Shown in pieces: positions 56,840 through 64,000 of a DNA stretch of 64,000 bases. A program made the position numbers and the translations under genes. Numbering within the stretch: the stretch's first letter is position 1; the number at the start of each line of letters is the position of its first letter. Source of the DNA: Antedon mediterranea (lineage: Eukaryota > Echinodermata > Crinoidea > Comatulida > Antedonidae); contig NC_092671.1 of the NCBI RefSeq assembly GCF_964355755.1, positions 2,460,501-2,524,500 of the forward strand, in the 5' to 3' direction. The notes under the pieces were generated by a model that did no database searches, was not told the origin of the DNA, and saw only the letters and a program-made list of their open reading frames with translations.

Positions 56840-56985
56840 GTCCTTTGATTTTATGTCTGGCTGCGACAAATACTATGTACATATTCTCCGCGGCATGCAG
56901 GTCTGTTAAAAGACATGTAACTGATCGTGACACAGCCACAGGTAAACCCTTTGATCTCCGGAGCTCAGCGTCCTGTTGGTAGATT
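56840..56985. repeat. Dispersed repeat, copy 2 (TCTGGCTGCGACAAA family)
   Basis: Same order of motifs as 49740-49880: GTCTGGCTGCGACAAATAC, CTGATCGTGACACAGCCACA and TTTGATCTCCGGAGCTCAGC. It is about 80% alike by eye. Probably a SINE or short MITE. Confidence 0.75.
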
Positions 56986-57540
56986 GCTTTGGCTTAACCG
57001 AATGCCATTCGACTCAAAAGTGGTACAGTTTAGGTAAGAAGCTTCTATCAATCAATATATAAATCAATCAATCAATTCTGATGTCAAACATGCTTTCACA
57101 CATTTGTATCAAGGTGACAATTAATTTGTCACATCAGGCTAAATATTTGTGTGAAATCACAGACTTATAAACTAGGGTTCTACCTTTCAAAAAAAAAGGA
57201 GTTTCACACTAAATGCTTGTCACAAGTCATACAACCAATTTAAAACAAATAATGTATATAAATTAACTTCTAAAAATAACCTTAAAATATATTGCCTGCT
57301 GAAGTAAATTAAACGAAAATGAGGTAACAAATCTACTACATAAGAAGACGCCAATTCTCAAATGTAAAGTAAAACAGTATACTAACAATAAACTTTTTTG
57401 AATATCTTTAAAAAAAAAGTTATTAAAAGTTCAACCATTTAACCATGGTGTACCGCAAAAATAACTTTTCTAGTGTTATTCACCATGCAAACAATAAAGT
57501 TTCTGTATTATGAATCGCATAAAACATTTAAAAAACAAAC

Positions 57541-57594
57541 CTCTTTTTTCTTGGAAAACTTCTTCCATTTTGACTTTAAAAATCTGGCTAGCAT
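57541..57594 (-). CDS. TNS: Candidate first coding exon of tensin
   Basis: On the minus strand an ATG at 57594 (context aacaATGC, A at -3) opens 18 codons, MLARFLKSKWKKFSKKKE, ending at GAG|gtttgt. The junction is phase 0 and would join the 50818 exon in frame. The peptide is strongly basic and amphipathic, plausible as a membrane-proximal leader. The donor is weak and such a short frame can arise by chance, so the call is tentative. The alternative upstream exon at 62239-62201 competes with it. Confidence 0.3.
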
Positions 57595-59477
57595 TGTTAT
57601 CCTTTTAAAACTTTAATAATGTCCGTAATAAATAATGTTCAAATTTAATCAAACAAGTGACAGTCTCCAATCATCACCTAGCTTTAATGATGACACTTGC
57701 TGATGTATTTTTCCTTATCATAAACAGCTAGGCCATGGATGAGCAGGCATGAAATAAATAACAACTAACTTTATCTTGTTCACTTTTAAGTTTTATTGTG
57801 TAAAGGAAGGGCAATTTAGGGGCTGAATTGGTGTAATAGATTTTGAATGGAAGTCATTGGATGAATAACTTTGTATAGTTAATGAGAAATCAGGCCAATT
57901 TTTGTCAGACAAGTATTAAAGTGCTTCCGTTAGCTGTACATTTCAAAGGAATAACATTGAAATGTGGTACGTACAGTATGGAGGTATTGGTGCTAGTGAG
58001 GTTGGCAGTCCAGACTAAGAACTTTTTTTTTGTCGTTTTCAACCTCAAATGTTTCTTAAGCGTTTAAAAAAAAATTTCATTACACAATATAATTATTTTA
58101 AATATTTGTAATATTTATTGACATAAATGTGTTATAATTTGTCCAGCAGGTGTCTCTTTTTGGTTTCTAGGTATAAAGATCATCAAATTAAGTGTTAAGT
58201 TCGTATGTGGTTCTGGGACACCTCTCCCATCACATTTGTGTTTTTACATATATGGTGATATTTAGTGAATTAATTTAATAAATCACATATATTTTTGTAT
58301 ATTTACAGCAACACAACTTATTTATAATGAATTAAACTTACAATATATCAGCAAGCAGACAGCAAGACAGATATGAATTCAAACTTCCTACTCCTGTTAA
58401 GTTGTATTTTCCAGTACCAGTTACAAAAAATTGGTTTGTTTACAGTACGTCCGATTCCAGCAAGTTTATTTTTTATTCAGGAACAGTTTTTATTATGTAG
58501 ATACATTTAACACTATACAGTTTATTGACACTATATCCTGCTTGGAATGACACCTTATGTACCTATTATTATGTTGATCACAAGTCATAATACGATGAAA
58601 CTTTATGTTGGATAATTACAATTATCACTACAAAATTATACAAACAGGTATAGTAGCTGATGCTGTCTATTGGTTGGTATGGAAACAGGGTCGAAGTGGG
58701 CCACCTCTGGCATGTAGGTGTCTTTAGAGAGAGTCCCCTGGCAAAGTTAACAAGGTCAAAAGCAGTCAATATACCAATGACATTATATTTCTCTAGAAAT
58801 GAATTCCTAATGAGAATTACATACACAGGCCTTGTACTTGGAGAATTAAATAGGCCATTGCAAAAGCACAGTTCAGGCCAAGATGAGTATACTACACTTT
58901 TAAATGAGAAAAACAAACCAAACTCATACAATATTGACCTTATAAGGTATACCACCTTCAAAATTTCAAATTTAATGCTAAATACAGTATTATTGGTTTC
59001 AGACAAAGTTCCCAAACTTAATCAAAACAGTTTTAGTGGGACAAGTATTTTTAAGATTTTATATGTGGTTGTGAAAATTCCTACTATAATTCAATAAATG
59101 TGGTTTTTATTGACAGCTAAATATTCTGTTAATCTTCTACTAAACAATTATGTGAAACTATGTAATGTACTACAGTCCTCAGTTGAGCAAAGTTGGAATA
59201 GAGACTCTACGGACCAAGTTAGGTAGCAATAGTACAGTGCCCATCATTCCAGCACATTGAGAAAAGATTCCTTCTCTGTTTGGATAGCAAACAAGCTGCT
59301 TCTTGTTCATGCTTTATACCGAAATAAATAAATAACAAATAAATAAAACCTAGTTTTTAATTGTACGGTATACCCCTTTCACATCACCAAGTCAAACTCT
59401 GGACTTGTATCGTGCGCACACTCGCCGAGTTTTGCTCAACGAACATACATCTCTCTTACAGTATAATGTAGATGGCA

Positions 59478-59880
59478 TCAATCAATCAATCAATCGTTCG
59501 ATTTATATAGCGCCATTCCAACATTCATTGCTCATGGCGCTGTAAAAAAAATCAGAAAAGGTGAGTTTTGAGTAGTGACTTAAAGTGACTCAATAATGAT
59601 GTGTGTTTAATGTTCAAGGGTAGGTGGTTCCAGAGCCTAGGTCCAGCAACTCTGAAAGTCCGATCTCCCCAACTATGTTTGCTCCTTGGAATGTCCAGTA
59701 GCACCTGATGACTAGATCTTAGTTCTCGCTTTCCCTTCTTGACTGTCAACAATTCTGAGAGATATTTTGGAGCACAACTATTTAGGCATCGGAACACCAG
59801 CAGCAGGATCTTAAATTTAACACGTGACTCCATGGGTAGCCAATGTAACTCTTTGAACAAGCCATAAAACCATAAAACCA
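59478..59880 (-). mobile_element. 5'-truncated CR1/L2-like LINE, ORF2 C-terminus and 3' tail
   Basis: On the minus strand about 105 codons end in a stop near 59552 and read LHWLPMESRVKFKILLLVFR, CLNSCAPKYLSELL, LRSSHQVLLDIPRSKHSWGD and AGPRLWNHLPLNI, then SLLKTHLF. These are hallmark C-terminal residues of CR1/L2/Jockey-like reverse-transcriptase ORFs. The 3' UTR follows (GCGCCATGAGCAATG, TGGCGCTATATAAATCG) and an ATTG microsatellite tail ends the element. Only the last 400 bases survive, as expected for incomplete target-primed reverse transcription. The reverse-transcriptase core is missing. Confidence 0.88.
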
Positions 59881-59889
59881 TAAAATATG

Positions 59890-61670
59890 TTAGTTTAGGA
59901 TTTATAAAAGTATAGTGACATACTGTACCTTATTTTATAGTACCTATGCTTATATTATAGTTCTCTGGTTGACACATTCAAGTTTGTTTGAAATTGATAA
60001 ATATAATAACCAAAACATACAAAAATGTATTTACATTTATGCAGTGGGTTGAATGTTTTATCTAGCCATCACTGATAACCCAAAAAACGCACCTACCTGG
60101 TACGTCAACAGGTGCCAAGAATGCACTAAGGCTAGCTAGATACAGTTTTTTAATATCATCAATCATATAAACAAGCATTTAAATGTCAGCACCCATTTTA
60201 CTAATCAATAAAATTTGTTTATATCAAATGTTAAAAAAATATATATAGGTTTGCGATTTACAGGTTGCAAAATGAGGTATCTTTGCGTAGGAGGAAGATG
60301 TTTACCGGAAGTTTTATTTATTACATTCATATGAGATGTTCTTTTTTTTTTTTGGTAAATTCATTTAATAAAACTTGAATGTAATAAATCAAAAATTCCC
60401 CCTTTGTGAGTCTTCTTTAATAATCCCAGAATCCTACTCCTGCCCTTTTATACTACCATGATGAATGTCATTAGCCTCCTGTTCACCAAACTTGAAGTCA
60501 AAACTATATTGTTGTTTAATTAGCAACTTGAAATAGCTTTCATAAATAAATCTTACAGTGTTCTTTCAGGCATTGACCCCCTATTTAAAATACAATTGTT
60601 TGTCTAGGTAAATTACCCCAAATATTAGATAATTGCGTAACTAGTTAATAAAATATACATAAATGATAAATGTGAACTACTGCGAAGTAGCTTTGCGTCA
60701 GATAATTTGCCCCAGTCTGATGCAATTATACTGTTTACGTCAGAATAGGACCTAGTACAATTATGTCACTCGGAATAGGGGCTAGTACAATTACGTCCCT
60801 CAGAATAGCTAGGTCTAGTAGATGTCCCTCATAAAAGGGCCTAGTAGTAGTACAATCATATCACTCATAATAGGGCCCAGTAAAACATCAGAGTCTGACC
60901 AATTAAAATACACAACAAAACTGTAGGATGAACGTTAAACAACAGTTTGTGATGGCGCCATGTGCATTAGCTCAATAAAGACGAAAGTGATATTTTTTAC
61001 TGATGTTGAGAGGTCAATGTATTTTGTCAAGCATTGGGAGGTCAATTAATGTAAAATCCTATTAATATTAGAAATAAGACTTCTACTCTAAAATTTTAGA
61101 ATTAAAATCAAGTAAATTGATATGATGCTAATGATGACAATGACTTTGATTTTGATTTGATTTTAAATTGGTAATGGTGTGATTAGTCATAATGATAACA
61201 TTAACAATGATAATAAACAATGACAAATTATGGTAATGGTACTGTATATATTAATTATCAGTTGTTGATGTTAATGTTAAAAATTGTGATAAATATGATA
61301 ATTGTAACATATTAGTATTAAACCAAATGTTGACATGACCAGTAAAATGATGCAACTAAAATATTGTGTCAATTTACAAATAAAACCAATCGGTTTTTTA
61401 TCCATATTTAAGCGCAAAGTGTTCAAAGGTGCTAAGGCTAGTAATGTAAAAAGGAGCAGAGTAAATGTAATTTATTGGCCTTTATCCAAATGGAGTAAAA
61501 AAGGCCTAGAAAGGGTATTTTGCTTGTTTTTGTGTAAAAGAGAACAAAAACGATTAAAACTGATATCGGAATAATGAATATTGTTGTCACATAAAGTGGT
61601 GGATTATTATTTGAAGATTTCAACATCAATAAATCTATCAAAAGTTGTTTAATTTAAGTATGTACAATAA
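59890..61670. other. Flanking or intronic AT-rich DNA
   Basis: No supported gene. Short repeats of the type AATAGGGCCTAGTACAAT occur at 60745-60890 (four imperfect copies). The frames near 61335-61574 on either strand are A/K/I-rich and unconvincing. Confidence 0.4.
60745..60890. repeat. Imperfect tandem repeat of TCACTCGGAATAGGGGCTAG type
   Basis: Four imperfect copies of a unit combining GTC(A/C)CTC, (G/A)GAATAG or ATAATAGGG, and CTAGTACAATTA/CATA. The length is about 38 bp per unit. Confidence 0.55.
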
Positions 61671-61678
61671 TCATTGTC

Positions 61679-61930
61679 AGGAGTTGGATAGCCGAGTGGT
61701 TAGGACACTTGACTGTCATACAGATAGACCCGGGTTCAATTCCCGACAACTCCCAGTCCACTCAGCTGTAAATGAGTACCTGGTTGAAAATACTAGGGAG
61801 AAAAAAGGCGGCGTGGAAAGGAACTGGCCACCCTACCACATAATGCCGAGGCTTAGTACAATGAGCTCGTAACAGCTCATTTCCCTACGTTCAAAGAACA
61901 CGGGACTCACCTTTACCTTTACCTTACAAT
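61679..61930 (+). mobile_element. tRNA-Asp-like SINE with CTTTAC tail
   Basis: The first 75 bases fold like a tRNA: 7-base acceptor arms GGAGTTG/CAACTCC, A box TAGCCGAGTGGTTAGG, B box GGTTCAATTCC, and CTGTCAT in the anticodon-loop position (anticodon GTC, Asp), although the anticodon stem is mismatched. A body follows with CAGCTGTAAATGAGTACCTG, and the element ends in repeated CTTTAC. The degraded anticodon stem and long tail mark a SINE, not a working tRNA gene. Confidence 0.8.
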
Positions 61931-62027
61931 AATCATAAACTAATTAGAAAATAAGAATAAGAAATATGCCAGATCTTAATTATTTAAAAAATTAAAGAAT
62001 AGGTAATAAAACATACGAGAAAGAAAA

Positions 62028-62190
62028 GAAAGATTGAACATTAAAGAAAGATTGAAATGGAAAAAAAGATTGAAAATGGAACAAAGAATAAAAATGTAAA
62101 AAAAAATGGAACAAAGATTGAAAATAGATTAAAGATTGAAAACGGAACAAAGATTGAAAATAGAAGAAAGATTGAAAATGGAACAAAGAC
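62028..62190. repeat. AAAGATTGAAAATGGAAC repeat, about 18-20 bp units
   Basis: Eight to nine imperfect copies of AAGATTGAAAATGGAACA with variants (AATAGATT, GGAACGG). The array abuts the candidate exon at 62201. Open frames across it are repeat-derived. Confidence 0.8.
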
Positions 62191-62200
62191 TGAAACTTAC

Positions 62201-62239
62201 CAATTCGTAGTTAACTGGTGGAGAACATCCTGTTGCTAC
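62201..62239 (-). CDS. TNS: Candidate upstream tensin exon
   Basis: The minus strand shows an acceptor (aattttgtag) before 62239 and a strong donor (TTG|gtaagt) after 62201, enclosing 39 nt. Only one frame is open (VATGCSPPVNYEL) and it is phase 0 at both ends, so it can be spliced in frame to the 50818 exon. It contains a possible phosphotyrosine (NYEL). It lacks a start, so at least one more exon would lie beyond the window or in the array region to the right. The short length makes chance possible. Confidence 0.35.
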
Positions 62240-63337
62240 CTACAAAATTAAACCAAACAAAAGTTTAACAAACAGAAATGAAACCTACTATCATTATGAC
62301 ACCAATATCGTGCACAATTAATATATTAATATTAATAACGGATTGCAATAAGTACTGTTGAATGAAGAGTAAACCAACACTCACTGGAACGGAATGCCTG
62401 CAGCAAAAATAAAATCCAAATTAAATGAAACAACAGCGATATATTTACAACGAACAAAAGCCGATGGCAAAGTAATAAAAAGTTATTTTAAAGTTTTGAT
62501 GAAACAGAAGAATACTGGAAAACTTGCCGACAATTCTCACAAGTTTATTCACATTAAAACAAGTTTTCTATGTAGTGTATCTTACCTAGATACTAGTGGA
62601 AATAAGATAGAGATACTTGGTAGTTAAGCAAACACTCAATTGCTATTTAAATAACGCTATGTATGAAAGTATCCCTGATGGGAAATATCTGCTTTGTAGG
62701 GTTTCACTATTCCCTACGGGCTTTTAAAAAAACAACCTACAACACCACATTTCTCTGAAATATATTATCAAATTATGGAGATTAACCTATAAAACATAAT
62801 TAGTATGGTTTACGTGAGTTTTGCACTTGAATAAAACTAATGGATTTTTAATCCAGTATATAAAAGAGATTAATGGATTAGTTTTTATCTCTTATATTAG
62901 CATGTTCAATGAAATAAAAATTGTTTTAATTAACGAACATTTATTACTAATAACTGCATCCATCAGCCTTTCTTATACATAAAGTAACAAACAAATTCAT
63001 ATGAATATGATTATTTTTGTTCTCCTAATCTGTCTATCATATGTATTTTTATTGTTGGAAAAATAAATGAAATAAAAAGTCTTCAGATATACAGTACCAT
63101 ATATGACCAAATACAGTCCCAGTGGGCTTGGAAATCAAATGTTTGGGCCATAGCCAGAGGGTTAGTGTAGCCTTTTCAAACTAGACAAAGTATGACAAAG
63201 TATGGTAAATAAGGCTAACTAGCCTAGCTTATGATGATGTTTGCCCCTTTTGTGGAAAGCGGAAGACCACACCAACAACATCCCCCTTTCACCCCTGTAA
63301 ACATCCTGACTACAGGCTTGGTTGGATTGCATCATCA

Positions 63338-64000
63338 CTGGCAAATTGAGGGGGTGGGGTTATACTCACACATGGGACTATACAGGGGGTGGGGTTATAC
63401 TCACACATGGGACTATACAGGGGGTGGGGTTATACTCACACATGGGACTATACAGGGGGTGGGGTTATACTCACACATGGGACTATACAGGGGGTGGGGT
63501 TATACTCACACATGGGACTATACAGGGGGTGGGGTTATACTCACACATGGGACTATACAGGGGGTGGGGTTATACTCACACATGGGACTATACAGGGGTG
63601 GGGTTATACTCACACATGGGACTATACAGGGGGTGGGGTTATACTCACACATGGGACTATACAGGGGGTGGGGTTATACTCACACATGGGACTATACAGG
63701 GGGTGGGGTTATACTCACACATGGGACTATACAGGGGGTGGGGTTATACTCACACATGGGACTATACAGGGGGTGGGGTTATACTCACACATGGGACTAT
63801 ACAGGGGGTGGGGTTATACTCACACATGGGACTATACAGGGGGTGGGGTTATACTCACACATGGGACTATACAGGGGGTGGGGTTATACTCACACATGGG
63901 ACTATACAGGGGGTGGGGTTATACTCACACATGGGACTATACAGGGGGTGGGGTTATACTCACACATGGGACTATACAGGGGGTGGGGTTATACTCACAC
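63338..64000. repeat. 35-bp minisatellite running off the right edge, about 19 copies
   Basis: Near-identical units of GGGGGTGGGGTTATACTCAC and ACATGGGACTATACA, with one 34-bp unit near 63592. The array is truncated by the window end, so its full size is unknown. The plus strand carries G5-T-G4 in each unit. The minus strand carries GTGTGAGTATAACC, with the donor-like GTGAGT. Confidence 0.95.

Noticed and set aside
58578-59097. Two overlapping 145-codon open frames on opposite strands
   Set aside because: No recognisable domain, no splice or codon signature, and both strands are open by the same base composition. Chance is more likely.
61679-61753. Functional tRNA-Asp gene
   Set aside because: The acceptor arms and A/B boxes are good, but the anticodon stem has mismatches and a SINE body with a CTTTAC tail follows directly.
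62387-62399. 13-nt exon with a strong acceptor (tttgctgcag) and donor (CCA|gtgagt)
   Set aside because: Too short to support, changes frame, and has no evidence of linkage to other exons.

Overview
This is a eukaryotic, AT-rich (roughly one third G+C by eye) genomic window with few genes, many introns and many repeats. The contents suggest a marine invertebrate deuterostome, most likely an echinoderm. The reasons are scattered TAGGCCTA-type motifs, tRNA-derived SINEs with a GCGCTATATAAAT tail, a CR1/L2-like LINE end, intronless GPCR and glycosyltransferase genes, and a single long tensin gene. The species assignment is inference, not read directly. There is no bacterial-style operon, CRISPR array or prophage.

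Left part (1-8.8 kb): two partial, unidentified genes. One (minus strand, coding pieces at 245-280 and 458-547) leaves the window to the left. The other is an isolated, well-spliced exon on the plus strand at 2705-2851. The rest is AT-rich DNA with a MITE-like element, three minisatellite or duplicated stretches and a long hairpin.

Middle-left part (8.8-19.8 kb): two single-exon membrane-protein genes. A rhodopsin-family GPCR lies on the minus strand (8838-10013), and a beta-1,3-galactosyltransferase-like GT31 enzyme on the plus strand (12154-13281). Next come a TIR-bounded DNA element, a foldback, a small MITE, a dispersed repeat cluster and a tRNA-SINE. The DNA from about 17.5 to 19.85 kb contains the probable 3' UTR or downstream flank of tensin.

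Main gene (19.85-50.8 kb, probably starting further right, up to 57.6 or 62.2 kb): a tensin orthologue on the minus strand. I could place 25 consecutive coding exons whose phases all agree. They encode about 2,447 residues: PTEN-like phosphatase domain, C2 domain, a very long Ser/Thr/Pro/Gln-rich linker, SH2 domain and C-terminal PTB domain. Tensins link integrin tails to actin at focal adhesions. The phosphatase loop keeps the cysteine but has proline where PTEN has its catalytic arginine, so the domain is predicted to be a pseudophosphatase.

The most unusual structure is in the first intron downstream of the exon at 48728-48804. A 41-bp minisatellite there consists of copies of that exon's own 3' end plus its splice donor, giving about 17 extra near-perfect donor sites in tandem. 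Each would put a stop codon just after the junction if used. A second 35-bp array with GTGAGT in every unit runs off the right edge (63338-64000). The introns and the right flank also hold SINEs, a 5'-truncated LINE, MITEs and a CpG-rich island bounded by palindromes.
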